Source of the DNA: Candidatus Kuenenia stuttgartensis
Lineage (GTDB): Bacteria > Planctomycetota > Planctomycetia > Planctomycetales > Planctomycetaceae
Direction: 5' to 3'
Assembly (NCBI GenBank): GCA_945861465.1
Contig: CAMAVB010000002.1
Coordinates: 40,600 to 104,599 of the forward strand
Length of the DNA: 64,000 nt
Below, piece after piece: positions 53,605-62,201 of the stretch; positions within the stretch are counted from its first letter, which is position 1; the number at the start of each line of letters is the position of its first letter. The translations under genes were made by a program, and so were the position numbers. A model generated the notes under the pieces. The model did not search any database and was not told the origin of the DNA. It saw only the letters and a list, made by a program, of their open reading frames with translations.

Positions 53605-55137
53605 ATGAGCGAATTGACAACAAACGGTTCTCCAGCCACTTGTGGACTCTCCTGGCCAGAGCAGCGTCGGAATCTGATTCTGTTTGCGGTCTGCACGGGG
53701 ATGCAGTATCTGGCGGCTCCCGTGCTGTACGTTGGCATCACTCAGGCATCATTATGCGATAGCCTCGGAGCCAACGCGCGAACTTCGAATCTGCCGGGGA
53801 CTCTCTTTTTTGCGATGACGGCAATGCCGGCGCTGTTTGCGTGGTTGTCGCCGCGAGTGTCGTCTCTGAAACGGAATCTGAGCCTGTTCTACGGAACGTC
53901 GGCTCTGATGCTGGCGTCGCTGGCCATCACACTCGCGCTGCCTGTCTCCAATCAGTTTAAGCTGGCCATAGTCGTTCTGCAGGGCGGCGTTTCCGGTGCC
54001 GTAATGCCAGCAGCCATTGCACTGTTGTGGGAAGCGATGGTACGCGGGTCGGACGAGTCTCGCCGCGGTCTGGCACTCAGCCTGGCATTTGGAGCGGCAC
54101 CGTTGATGGCGGTTGTCGGTTCGTTCGGCCAGACAGCTCTGATGGGGGGTGACCTGTTCGGATGGCATTTCACACGCCTCGCGTATCCGACGAACTTCAT
54201 CATTCTGTTTGCGGCCGGTGCGCCTGTAATGGGATTGGTGGCGATCTTCTCGCAGTTCTTCGTGATCTCCCCCGTCGAACACGAACAGCCACGGGAGCCG
54301 GTTTCCTCGGTGATTGGCTTGCTGATTGGTCTGCCTCTGATGTTCGCGGCAGTCGCGCTGATGCAATTCTCATCGGTTCCTGATGAGGCCGTGACCGAGG
54401 GGCTGTCGTCCGCATGGTTGCTCACTGGAGCAGAGCTTCGCGCGGCGGGAGGCATGTGTGCCTTTGGTGCGGCGCTGGCGTTCATCTACCATTTCCGGTC
54501 GATCCTTCAGCAGCGCGTACTGTTATTCGCGACGCTCGTCACGATTTTGATCTACGCGGGAAATGTCATTCCGTCGAACATGAACCTTTATACCACGGAA
54601 GCTGTGGGCGATCTTCCGCGGGATTGGGCCGGAAAGCAGAACATGCTCCGCTTCAGCTTCAAGGTCGTCGCAGGTGCTGTGCTTGGTTGGGTACTCACTC
54701 GCACGAATCCGCGAGTCGGCATCCTCGCGACCTCGTCGATTTTTCTGTCCGCTCAGGTTTGGGCGATTTTCGTGACAGGACCGTGGTATCTGGTCGCGTC
54801 GGGACTCCACGGCGCGGGGGAATTAGTGGGAGTCTACGCGCCGAACTACATTGTTTCTGCATCTCGGCGAGATCAGTTGCGGCGAAACATGGCGTTCGTC
54901 ACGATGCTGATGGTGCCAGCTGCACCGGCCGGTTATCTTTATGGAGCCATCGTGGACGGCGTGAAGCAGGCCGGCTGGACGGCCTTCGGGATGAACAGCA
55001 CATCTCTCGGATTTCGCCTCAGCTTTCTTGTGTGTGGTCTGTTGATCTTAAGCGGCATCCTGCTGGCGGTCTTGCTGTTACCCGCCAGACCGAGACCTCA
55101 ATCTTCAATCCTCAAACCTGCAGAAACTCAACTATGA
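53605..55137 (+). CDS. MFS-type transporter
   Basis: 510 residues from ATG 53605 (the ORF-track start is the preceding TTG). About 12 transmembrane segments with a long cytoplasmic loop near residue 210. The residues are not of the NupG family. It has no clear substrate; it presumably moves the substrate or product of the surrounding gene set. It overlaps the next gene by four bases (ATGA). Confidence 0.85.
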   Translation: MSELTTNGSPATCGLSWPEQRRNLILFAVCTGMQYLAAPVLYVGITQASLCDSLGANARTSNLPGTLFFAMTAMPALFAWLSPRVSSLKRNLSLFYGTSALMLASLAITLALPVSNQFKLAIVVLQGGVSGAVMPAAIALLWEAMVRGSDESRRGLALSLAFGAAPLMAVVGSFGQTALMGGDLFGWHFTRLAYPTNFIILFAAGAPVMGLVAIFSQFFVISPVEHEQPREPVSSVIGLLIGLPLMFAAVALMQFSSVPDEAVTEGLSSAWLLTGAELRAAGGMCAFGAALAFIYHFRSILQQRVLLFATLVTILIYAGNVIPSNMNLYTTEAVGDLPRDWAGKQNMLRFSFKVVAGAVLGWVLTRTNPRVGILATSSIFLSAQVWAIFVTGPWYLVASGLHGAGELVGVYAPNYIVSASRRDQLRRNMAFVTMLMVPAAPAGYLYGAIVDGVKQAGWTAFGMNSTSLGFRLSFLVCGLLILSGILLAVLLLPARPRPQSSILKPAETQL

Positions 55138-56243
55138 ACTCAGGCATCTGGCGATTTTCAAAATGGCTCGATCCGGTGACGACGTCAGCCCGCATGACAC
55201 TCGGGGAGGGAAATACTCCGATCGTAAGATCCCGTCGCCTGGGTCCGTCCGTCGGGCTGAAAAACCTGTTCTTCAAACTGGAATTTACGAACCCCAGCGG
55301 CTCGTATAAGGATCGCTTCGCCTGCGCGGCAATCTCCGACATGGTCGCATGCGGCAAGACAGAGTGCATTGCCATGTCAAGCGGAAATACCGGCGCTGCG
55401 CTTGCCGCGTATTGTGCTTTGGCGGGAATCTCGTGTGAGATTGCGATTGTCGAAAAAGCACCCGAGGGAAAACTGAAGCAGATGCTGGCCTACGGTGCCA
55501 CGCTGTTTCGAGTCCGAGGTTTCGGGATTGACAGCCAGTTGTCAGAACAGGTCGTCGAGTGTCTGAAAAAGTTGAGTGCCCGGCCGCAGTCTCAGATGCA
55601 GATCAGCGCGTTCGCTTACAGCCCGGTTGGCATGAGCGGCGTGAAGAGCCTGAGCCATGAACTGGTTGAGCAAGCAACCACGATCGACCGCAATTCATGG
55701 GATCACGTCTTCTGCATGGCAGGCGGTGGCGGGCTGACGCTGGCGGTCTCACTCGGATTCGAACAACTTCATGATGCGGGTGAATTGTCGGTGTTACCGC
55801 GCGTCGAATGCGTACAACCGGAAGGGAACAATACGATTGCCGGTCCGCTGCGCAATGGAATCAAGGTGGCACAAGCGGTGCAATGCACCAGCCAGATCAG
55901 TGGCCTGCAGGTGCCGCAGATCATTGACGGCAATGAAGTGATCGCCGCGTGCAGGCGAAACGGCGGGACCGGACATCTGGTCGAGGATCACTTCGTCTGG
56001 GAAACTCAGTCACGTCTGGCTCGCGAAGAAGGAATCTTTGCCGAACCCGCAGGCTCAACCGCAGTCGCCGGTGCATTGCAGGCAGCGAAAGCAGGAATTC
56101 TCGATCCAGAAGCCAACATCGTCTGTCTGATTACCGGTTCGGCGTTCAAAGATCCGCCATCACTGGATGCCATGGTGCAGCACACATCCGCTCCCATAAT
56201 CGAACTCCGGGATCTCCAGCGCCGGGTCGCCGAGACTTGCTGA
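55134..56243 (+). CDS. Threonine synthase-like PLP-dependent enzyme
   Basis: 369 residues. GEGNTPIVRSRRLG and the PLP Lys59 in NPSGSYKDRFA are hallmarks of fold-type II threonine synthases; SSGNTGAALAAYCA and AGGGGLTLAV bind substrate and phosphate. The start ATG 55134 overlaps the MFS stop (ATGA); the longer 609-residue ORF in the track (54414) is spurious upstream of it. Threonine synthase makes Thr from O-phosphohomoserine, but the company of transport and oxidoreductase genes suggests a related lyase or ligase role. Without other thr genes I would not call it thrC. Confidence 0.85.
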   Translation: MNSGIWRFSKWLDPVTTSARMTLGEGNTPIVRSRRLGPSVGLKNLFFKLEFTNPSGSYKDRFACAAISDMVACGKTECIAMSSGNTGAALAAYCALAGISCEIAIVEKAPEGKLKQMLAYGATLFRVRGFGIDSQLSEQVVECLKKLSARPQSQMQISAFAYSPVGMSGVKSLSHELVEQATTIDRNSWDHVFCMAGGGGLTLAVSLGFEQLHDAGELSVLPRVECVQPEGNNTIAGPLRNGIKVAQAVQCTSQISGLQVPQIIDGNEVIAACRRNGGTGHLVEDHFVWETQSRLAREEGIFAEPAGSTAVAGALQAAKAGILDPEANIVCLITGSAFKDPPSLDAMVQHTSAPIIELRDLQRRVAETC

Positions 56244-56382
56244 GCGGCTAGAGGCTAGAGGCTAGAGGTGAGCCGGGGCTGCGATTTCGGTAGCTTGGAA
56301 ATTCATGTCCGAGATATTGGCCAGACACGGTCGATTTGTTGCAATGGCCCGCTGAATGACTGGGGCAGATTTGGGAAACTCT

Positions 56383-56450
56383 CGTTTAACCCGTGGCCGA
56401 AAGGCCAGGCCGCACAATTACAACCTGGCCTTTCGGCCACGGGTTAAACG
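56383..56450. repeat. Long inverted repeat CGTTTAACCCGTGGCCGAAAGGCC
   Basis: CGTTTAACCCGTGGCCGAAAGGCCAGG is matched by CCTGGCCTTTCGGCCACGGGTTAAACG over 27 bp. The outer part resembles the 44678 element (GTTTAACCC). Confidence 0.9.
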
Positions 56451-56573
56451 AATTGGGTTGTAATTCATCGGAAATAAAGCCTCTGCAATCCCAGCAATGA
56501 AGCGGTACGTTGAAACGAATGACTTTCCCGTAAACACGCACGTAGAATCCTGTAGGGTTTGTGAATTACACAG

Positions 56574-56630
56574 CGCGGGGCGTTGCCCACGCGATTAAAC
56601 GATTGTGCCATCCTCAACCGCGTTAGGTAT
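56574..56630. repeat. Module GCGGGGCGTTGCCCACGCGATTAAACG
   Basis: It is the reverse complement, with one change, of the left module at 16551 (CGTTTAACCGCGTGGGCAAC). AACCGCGTTAGG at its right side completes a partial inverted repeat. Confidence 0.65.
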
Positions 56631-56654
56631 CGTACGCAAGGAGGCGTTGGATCC

Positions 56655-57572
56655 ATGGGGACATTGAAGCATCTTCAGATTGTCTGTGTCACGGTCTGTG
56701 TCTGTCTTCTGTTCGCCAGTGATTGTGGCGGGCAGGTATCACCGTCCGACGGTCAGACGGATGAATTCATTGTGCTTCAGGAATGTCGCGTGACGTTGTT
56801 TCAGTCAGCAGTGCTGGCCAGTACGCGATCCGGAATAATTGACCGAATTGATGTGCTGGACGGTGACGTTGTACCGGCGGGTTTGCAGATCGCACAGATC
56901 CGCGCCGACCTGGCCGGTGCCGAGGTCGCCACTGCCCACCTGAAGGCGAGGAACGACATTGATCTGAGATATGCAGTTAAACTGAGTGAATTGGCACAGC
57001 TGGAATACTCCCGGGCCCTTGCGCTCAACAAGGAAATTCCCGGAGCTCAATCCGAACTCACGGTCAAGAATCTCAAGATTGCTGCCGAGCGTGCTTTGCT
57101 GCAGATTGAACTGGCTTCGCATGGCCTTGAAGTTTCAAAGCTTGAACTTGAAACGGCTCGCATCTCACTTGCTGGATACTCCGTCAAGGCTCCGTTTGAG
57201 GGCGTGATTCTGCGCGTGCAAAAGTCCGTCGGTGAATCAGTTCAGGAAGGCGAACCAATTGCCGATCTCGCAAATCTGAACGAGCTGAAAGTCGAGGGGT
57301 TTCTGCCGCTGGAGGCTGCATGGATGGTCCGTCGGGGATATCCGGTTGAAGTGCAGGTTGAGATTCCGGGAATCGAACTGGAAGTGGAGAAGGTCCGCTT
57401 CACCGGAGAAGTTGTTTTCGTGGACTCTGAGGTTCAGGAAGTCAGTCAAAAGGTCCGTGTCTGGGCCAGAGTCGCCAATTCCAGGGGCCTCTTGAAGTCC
57501 GGACTCATTGCAACCATGCGCATCCCACGCGGCGAACATCAGAAAGTCGCGGTCAAGTCGAAACGGAAGTAG
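56655..57572 (+). CDS. HlyD-family membrane fusion (periplasmic adaptor) protein
   Basis: 305 residues from ATG 56655, preceded by AAGGAGG. Signal region (IVCVTVCVCLLFASDCGG), then a barrel-sandwich half (SGIIDRIDVLDGDVV), a coiled coil (about 90-170), a second lipoyl half (YSVKAPFEGVILRVQKSVGESVQEGEPIADLANL) and a beta-barrel domain. Such adaptors connect inner membrane pumps to outer membrane channels. No RND, ABC or outer membrane partner follows; the partner must be elsewhere or the protein acts otherwise. Confidence 0.85.
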   Translation: MGTLKHLQIVCVTVCVCLLFASDCGGQVSPSDGQTDEFIVLQECRVTLFQSAVLASTRSGIIDRIDVLDGDVVPAGLQIAQIRADLAGAEVATAHLKARNDIDLRYAVKLSELAQLEYSRALALNKEIPGAQSELTVKNLKIAAERALLQIELASHGLEVSKLELETARISLAGYSVKAPFEGVILRVQKSVGESVQEGEPIADLANLNELKVEGFLPLEAAWMVRRGYPVEVQVEIPGIELEVEKVRFTGEVVFVDSEVQEVSQKVRVWARVANSRGLLKSGLIATMRIPRGEHQKVAVKSKRK

Positions 57573-57666
57573 CGGAACCTGCTGGCGTGGACAGATTGCA
57601 ATCCCTTATACTCCGCGTAGTTGAAGATGGCACGCCCAGTGCTAGCTTTCGGTCACGTGCGACAAA

Positions 57667-57778
57667 AGTACCAGGCACATTCCATGTGCCGTAGCCAGTC
57701 CCTGCCGTTTCAATTCTTGTCACTTGTGTCGCCTTTCGTTCCGCGAGAGAACACTGCTTTCGCGGAGCGAAAGGCGAC
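57667..57778. repeat. Half element plus CGCCTTTCG palindrome
   Basis: 57667-57696 (AGTACCAGGCACATTCCATGTGCCGTAGCC) matches the left half of the repeat inside the bpX-like gene at 13528. GTCGCCTTTCGTTCCGCG and CGCGGAGCGAAAGGCGAC (57728-57778) form a separate inverted repeat next to it. Confidence 0.75.
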
Positions 57779-57847
57779 ATTGGCAACCACGAGCGTCATA
57801 AGTCGTTCCGGAAATTCAGCCAACAGGTCCATTACAGGTTCGCTCAC

Positions 57848-58612
57848 ATGAAGGTTGAATTTCTTCCATCAACCGTCGGGACCCCTGCCACAAAGCAGTT
57901 TTGTATTTCGGCAGTGGTCAACGACACAATTGCGATTGACGCCGGATCCATTGGATTGCTGTGGCCGGTGGAGAAACAGCTGCAGATCCGGCATGTCTTT
58001 CTTTCCCACAGTCATCTCGATCACATTGCGTCGCTGCCACTGTTTCTGGACAACGTTTACAGGCTGGGCCCCGATTGCCCGGCGGTCTACGCCTGCGAAG
58101 CAACAATCAAGTGTCTGCGCGAAGATGTTTTCAACGACCGCCTGTGGCCGGACTTCATTCGGTTGTCCGAAGAAGAATCTCCGTTTCTCCAACTTCAGAC
58201 GCTGAAGCCGGAAGTGCCCGTCAAACTGCATGGTCTGACCGTCACACCGATACCGCTCAACCACATCGTGCCGACGATGGGCTTTATTCTGCAGGACGCG
58301 GAAAGTACCGTGGCTGTGGTGTCTGACACGAGTCCGACACACCGCATCTGGGAAGTGCTGGCTGCCACAAAGAACCTCCGTGCAGTGATTCTCGACTGCA
58401 GTTTCCCGAACTCACACCGTTGGCTCGCGGATAAATCCGGACATCTCTGCCCGGAACTCTTCGCAGACGAAATCCAGCGATTGCCTGAGTCGGTGCATGT
58501 CATTGCATACCATCTGAAGCCCTGTTTCTTTAGTGAGATTGAACACGAACTCAAAGCCATTCGCCGTGACAATCTGGAGATCGGCGTTACCGGTCGTGAA
58601 TATGTCTTCTGA
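57848..58612 (+). CDS. MBL-fold class II 3',5'-cyclic nucleotide phosphodiesterase-like protein
   Basis: 254 residues of the metallo-beta-lactamase fold. The metal motif HSHLDHIASLPLFLDN (about residue 57) is the pattern of class II cyclic nucleotide phosphodiesterases (PDE1 of yeast, CpdP of Vibrio) rather than the usual HxHxDH of lactamases. A second block, PLNHIVPTMGFIL, and VVSDTSPTHRIWE fit the remaining ligands. It probably hydrolyses cAMP or cGMP. It is 13 bp upstream of a class III cyclase gene and likely in the same operon, so the two would set the nucleotide level together. Confidence 0.85.
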   Translation: MKVEFLPSTVGTPATKQFCISAVVNDTIAIDAGSIGLLWPVEKQLQIRHVFLSHSHLDHIASLPLFLDNVYRLGPDCPAVYACEATIKCLREDVFNDRLWPDFIRLSEEESPFLQLQTLKPEVPVKLHGLTVTPIPLNHIVPTMGFILQDAESTVAVVSDTSPTHRIWEVLAATKNLRAVILDCSFPNSHRWLADKSGHLCPELFADEIQRLPESVHVIAYHLKPCFFSEIEHELKAIRRDNLEIGVTGREYVF

Positions 58613-58625
58613 TTAGGCAGACAGG

Positions 58626-60416
58626 ATGTTAGAGATCTTTGTGATCGGTCCGGAGACGACGCAGCAATTCAGCGTGCCACTCCTGGAAGCGAAGACGTTG
58701 CGACTCGGCCGGTCGTCGCACTGCGAGATTCCCGTACCGTGGGATCGCGCAATCTCCCGCATCCATGCAGAAGTGACGCTGTCGCACGGATACGTCCTGA
58801 TCAGAAAGCTGGACGCAGCCCAGAACCAATTGGTTTTCAAGAACAAGGAAACCTCATCGGTCAACCTGCAGGTTGATGAAGAATTCAAAGTTGGTCAAAC
58901 GACGTTTCGACTTGGATCGACCAGTGATTCGACCACCGACGTCCCGCGGGATTCGGCGGTCAACGAATACACGTTCGCGCCGGGGGAACTGCGCAGCGTC
59001 CCGTTTGTGCAGACGCAAGGGCGGTCGCTCGAACTCCTTGCCACGATTCCGCAACTCATGCGGGAGTCGCGGAATGACCCTGAGTTTGCGGCGGCAATGG
59101 TCAAACTACTGCTTGAGGCTATCCCGCGGTGCTTTGCAGCCGCAGTCGTTGTATTCGATAATGTTCGGGAACAGGAAGACCTGGCAGCAATTCCCGAACC
59201 ATCACTTATGCGATGGAACAGCCGCGATGAAGGCAGCAGTCAGTTTCGGCCAAGCCGTCGCCTGATGGCGACAGCCTTAAGAACGAAACAAAGCGTCCTC
59301 CATATCTGGGATTCGTCGGCCGAACAGGCAGCCTTCACAAATCTTGGCAACCTCGACTGGGCCTTTTGCTCGCCGCTCGTGGACGAATCCTCGCGCGGCT
59401 GGTGCCTCTATCTGAGCGGCGCCTTTGATTCACTCCGACCGACTTCGATGAAGACTGAGCTCCAGGAGCCCATGCGATTTACGGAACTGATGGCACAGTT
59501 CGTTGGTGCCACACGTTCCGTCCGAATGCTGCAGCAGACGCAGACACGCATGTCCAGTTTTTTCCCGCCTGCGGTCGTCAAGACGATAACCAACGAAAAC
59601 GCAGACGCCATGCTGCAGCCGCGGACCAGCAAAATCACGGTGTTGTTCTGTGATCTCCGGGGCTTTTCGAGGAAGATGGAACAGTCTGACGGAGACCTGC
59701 CCGCGTTCCTGTTGAAAGTCAGTGCCGCACTGAGCGCAATGGTCCGTTGCATCATGCAGCACGGCGGCGTCATTGCAGATTTTCAGGGAGACTCGGTACT
59801 CTCATTCTGGGGCTGGCCGCAGGCCACTGACGACGGCCCGTTGCATGCATGCTGTGCCGCGATGGACATCCGAAAACAGTTCGCTGCTGGCCAGGCGGAT
59901 GAAAGCCATTCGCTGCACGGCCTGACAATTGGGATCGGAATCGGCCACGGAATCGGCATCGCAGGCCAGATTGGTCCGCCGGAACAGAGCAAGGTCGGTG
60001 TTTTCGGAGCGGTCGTCAATCAGGCATCGCGTCTGCAGGGCATGACCAAGATGTTTCGAACGCCCATTCTGCTCGATGACGCAACAGCTGCCGTCATCCG
60101 GGAACGCGGACACCTGAACAATCTGCGCTGCCGCCGCGTCGCCCGCGTGCGGCCTCGAGGCATGGAGACCGCCGTGACCATCAGTCAGTTGTTATGGCCG
60201 GAAGGTACAGACCGCGAACTTTCAAATCTGCAACTCGAACTTCACGAACGCGCAGTTGACATGTTCATCTCCGGCCAATGGGCTGAAGCCGAGGAAATCT
60301 TCGGGACACACCTTGCCCAGGATGAACCAAATTCAGTCCTCCGCGACATGATCGCCCTGGGCAACAAGGTTCCGCCGAATCCCTGGGACGGCGTCGTCAC
60401 ACTTCGGCCAGAATGA
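58626..60416 (+). CDS. FHA-GAF-class III nucleotidyl cyclase
   Basis: 596 residues, cytoplasmic. FHA domain (about 1-100) with phosphothreonine-binding motifs LGRSSHCEI and ISRIHAEV; GAF-like domain (about 135-290); class III cyclase domain (about 335-515). Metal-binding Asp343 (LFCDLRGFS) and Asp389 (FQGDSVLSFWG) are present, as are the transition-state Asn465 and Arg469 (VNQASRL). The adenine-selecting Lys of adenylate cyclases is replaced by Asp385, and its Asp/Thr partner by Gly458, so the purine preference is in doubt and GTP is possible. The FHA domain suggests phospho-signal input. The stop at 60416 overlaps the 3' end of the ChrB remnant on the other strand. It may share a transcript with the phosphodiesterase gene. 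Confidence 0.88.
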   Translation: MLEIFVIGPETTQQFSVPLLEAKTLRLGRSSHCEIPVPWDRAISRIHAEVTLSHGYVLIRKLDAAQNQLVFKNKETSSVNLQVDEEFKVGQTTFRLGSTSDSTTDVPRDSAVNEYTFAPGELRSVPFVQTQGRSLELLATIPQLMRESRNDPEFAAAMVKLLLEAIPRCFAAAVVVFDNVREQEDLAAIPEPSLMRWNSRDEGSSQFRPSRRLMATALRTKQSVLHIWDSSAEQAAFTNLGNLDWAFCSPLVDESSRGWCLYLSGAFDSLRPTSMKTELQEPMRFTELMAQFVGATRSVRMLQQTQTRMSSFFPPAVVKTITNENADAMLQPRTSKITVLFCDLRGFSRKMEQSDGDLPAFLLKVSAALSAMVRCIMQHGGVIADFQGDSVLSFWGWPQATDDGPLHACCAAMDIRKQFAAGQADESHSLHGLTIGIGIGHGIGIAGQIGPPEQSKVGVFGAVVNQASRLQGMTKMFRTPILLDDATAAVIRERGHLNNLRCRRVARVRPRGMETAVTISQLLWPEGTDRELSNLQLELHERAVDMFISGQWAEAEEIFGTHLAQDEPNSVLRDMIALGNKVPPNPWDGVVTLRPE

Positions 60417-60510
60417 AGAGAAATTGGGCCTGAGGATCAATCTCGCGCATGATGAACCAGGCGCATCCGATGCGATCGACACCGACATTCTCCCATGTGA
60501 CCCACTTCAT
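60397..60510 (-). CDS. Truncated ChrB C-terminal domain (37 residues)
   Basis: Too short for the ORF track. It reads MKWVTWENVGVDRIGCAWFI then MREIDPQAQFLFILAEV and stops. This is the start of the C-terminal domain of ChrB (usually MKWVTRxxxxxDRIACPWLI), which normally runs about 150 residues. Its ATG overlaps the stop of the ChrB N-domain gene (ATGA), and its 3' end overlaps the cyclase gene. It is probably a remnant, though a short functional peptide is not excluded. Confidence 0.75.
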   Translation of the reverse strand: MKWVTWENVGVDRIGCAWFIMREIDPQAQFLFILAEV

Positions 60511-60941
60511 GATTCTCGACCTCCATCAGCAGCCAACAGTTCTTCGCGTGTCTGTGGCCCAAGTTCGGAATTGAAATAGTCTCGCTGTTGCGCGTTCTGA
60601 AATCGCTTCGAAAGGGCACTGAGATCGCGATCTTTCCTCTTCAGTGCTGCAAGAATCTCCCGATACTCCGTGTTTACCGGCTCGACGAACTGCTTCTGAA
60701 GTGACTTTGAATCTGCGGCATACGCCTGGTCTGCGTCAAACAGTATGGCATCGCCGCCAAGCTCAGTGATTTCAGCAGACAGCCACTGAAATTGTTCTCG
60801 TGTTCGCGACGTGTTTGGCAGAACCCACGCAGCGTCCTGCAGCGCGATGGCCCCCAGCTGCTTGAGCTTCCGCCATATGGAAACTCGGCCAGCCGAAGGT
60901 TCACGCGGGATTTTGTAAATCAGCAGCAGCCATCGCGTCAC
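60507..60941 (-). CDS. chrB: ChrB N-terminal domain protein (chromate resistance regulator)
   Basis: 144 residues. The full length matches the N-terminal domain of ChrB: WLLLIYKIPREPSAGRVSIWRKLKQLGAIALQDAAWVLP, with EYREIL and a coiled-coil-like end. ChrB is a chromate-responsive regulator that controls chrA. Here it is a separate gene followed by a 37-residue C-domain fragment (ATGA overlap). chrA starts upstream, 18 bp away. Confidence 0.88.
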   Translation of the reverse strand: MTRWLLLIYKIPREPSAGRVSIWRKLKQLGAIALQDAAWVLPNTSRTREQFQWLSAEITELGGDAILFDADQAYAADSKSLQKQFVEPVNTEYREILAALKRKDRDLSALSKRFQNAQQRDYFNSELGPQTREELLAADGGRES

Positions 60942-60959
60942 GGCGGATCCCCAGGGGCA

Positions 60960-62201
60960 TCAGCGAACAAACGGATAGATCAGAAGTCCCGCCAGTGCCG
61001 CAGCCAGAATCACAACGGGTTCCGGCAGTTTCCTGAACTTAAGCAACAAGCCGACCGTAATCAGCAGTATGACAATTTTTGGGACTTCCGGGGTCCAGGC
61101 ATTCGCAAAGATGGTTCGACGACCCAGAACAAGACAGGCTCCAGCGATGGCCCCCACTGCAGCAGCAGTCACGCCATCGACAAAAGCCACGATGCCAGGA
61201 CGTTTGCCATGCTTTTTGAAATAGGGTGCAGGAATGATGGTCAGGAGATAGCAAGGAAGAAATGTGGCGAGTGCGGCTACCGAAGCGCCAGCCAGCCCGG
61301 CTCCAAACCCCGCCCCTTCTGCCGTCACAATGTAACCGATGAATCCTACGGTGATGACAACAGGCCCCGGTGTGATCATGGCGACAGCGACAGCATCCAG
61401 AAACTGCTGGTCATTGAGCCAACCGTATTCTTTGACAACGCCACCATAGAGAAACGGGACAATCGCCAGCCCACTTCCAAATACGAAAGCGCCGGCCTTC
61501 GTAAAGAATATGGCAATCTGAGTTAGAAGTTCGTTCAGGGACGCCTTGACTGCTGGAGCCATTGCCAGAATTGGAAACGCCAGTCCCGCAGCAGTGCCCT
61601 CGGCCTTCTTCCACGGTGGCGTTCGGAGAGCCCAGACGATCAGTCCCGCTCCGAGAAACAGCCAAACGCTTTCACTCTCGGTGACGACGGTCGTGGCCGC
61701 ACTCATCAGATAGATGGCCCACATCAAGCGATTGGTACCAATTGTTTTCTGAGTGAGCTTGTAGGCACTGATGGTGATGATCCCGATCACGCTGGCTCCG
61801 ACACCGTAGAAGACCGCCTGCATCCAACTGATGCCACCGAACGCAACGTAGGCCCAACCGAGCACCAGCACCATCAAAAAAGAGGGTAGTACAAACGTCA
61901 CACCGACCAGCGTTGCTCCCAGAACACCATAGTGGACATATCCAAGATAAATCGCCAATTGCGCCGCCAAAGGCCCCGGCATTAACTGCGCGAGAGTCAG
62001 GCCTTCTTTATACTCGGCTTCAGAAATCCAGTTCCGTTGCTCGACCAGATCGCGGTGCATATAGCCGACAAGTGCCACCGGCCCGCCAAACCCGATTGTC
62101 CCAAGTTTCAGGAAGTAAAGAACCAGTTGACTGAGTCGATACACGAGTGGTTCTGTTTCAATCTGGTCAGTTGCTGTTTTTTCTGTTGTCACGAGGATCA
62201 T
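60960..62201 (-). CDS. chrA: Chromate transporter ChrA
   Basis: 413 residues from ATG 62201. Two CHR domains: FLKLGTIGFGGPVALVGYMHRDLV...LTLAQLMPGPLAAQLAIYLGY, the signature of the first half, and FFTKAGAFVFGSGLAIVPFLYGGVV...DAVAVAMITPGPVVITVGFIGY for the second. About 12 membrane helices; it exports chromate by proton motive force. The 478-residue ORF start (62396) gives an extra leader of cysteines and low logic; the shorter start fits, although the ribosome site is poor (GTG a few codons later is possible). It is followed by ChrB fragments. Confidence 0.92.
   Translation of the reverse strand: MILVTTEKTATDQIETEPLVYRLSQLVLYFLKLGTIGFGGPVALVGYMHRDLVEQRNWISEAEYKEGLTLAQLMPGPLAAQLAIYLGYVHYGVLGATLVGVTFVLPSFLMVLVLGWAYVAFGGISWMQAVFYGVGASVIGIITISAYKLTQKTIGTNRLMWAIYLMSAATTVVTESESVWLFLGAGLIVWALRTPPWKKAEGTAAGLAFPILAMAPAVKASLNELLTQIAIFFTKAGAFVFGSGLAIVPFLYGGVVKEYGWLNDQQFLDAVAVAMITPGPVVITVGFIGYIVTAEGAGFGAGLAGASVAALATFLPCYLLTIIPAPYFKKHGKRPGIVAFVDGVTAAAVGAIAGACLVLGRRTIFANAWTPEVPKIVILLITVGLLLKFRKLPEPVVILAAALAGLLIYPFVR

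Larger units (their letters stand above)
56244..56654. other. Intergenic region with palindromes
   Basis: 411 bp. It holds the palindromes at 56383-56450 and 56574-56630 and otherwise nothing that I recognise. The AAGGAGG ribosome site for the HlyD-like gene lies at its end. Confidence 0.6.

Noticed and set aside
54414-55133. N-terminal extension of the 609-residue ORF
   Set aside because: It is a shadow frame over the MFS transporter; threonine synthase homology begins at ATG 55134 with an ATGA overlap.
55134-56243. Calling the PLP gene thrC
   Set aside because: The motifs fit the threonine synthase fold, but the neighbours do not fit threonine synthesis, so only a like-call is given.
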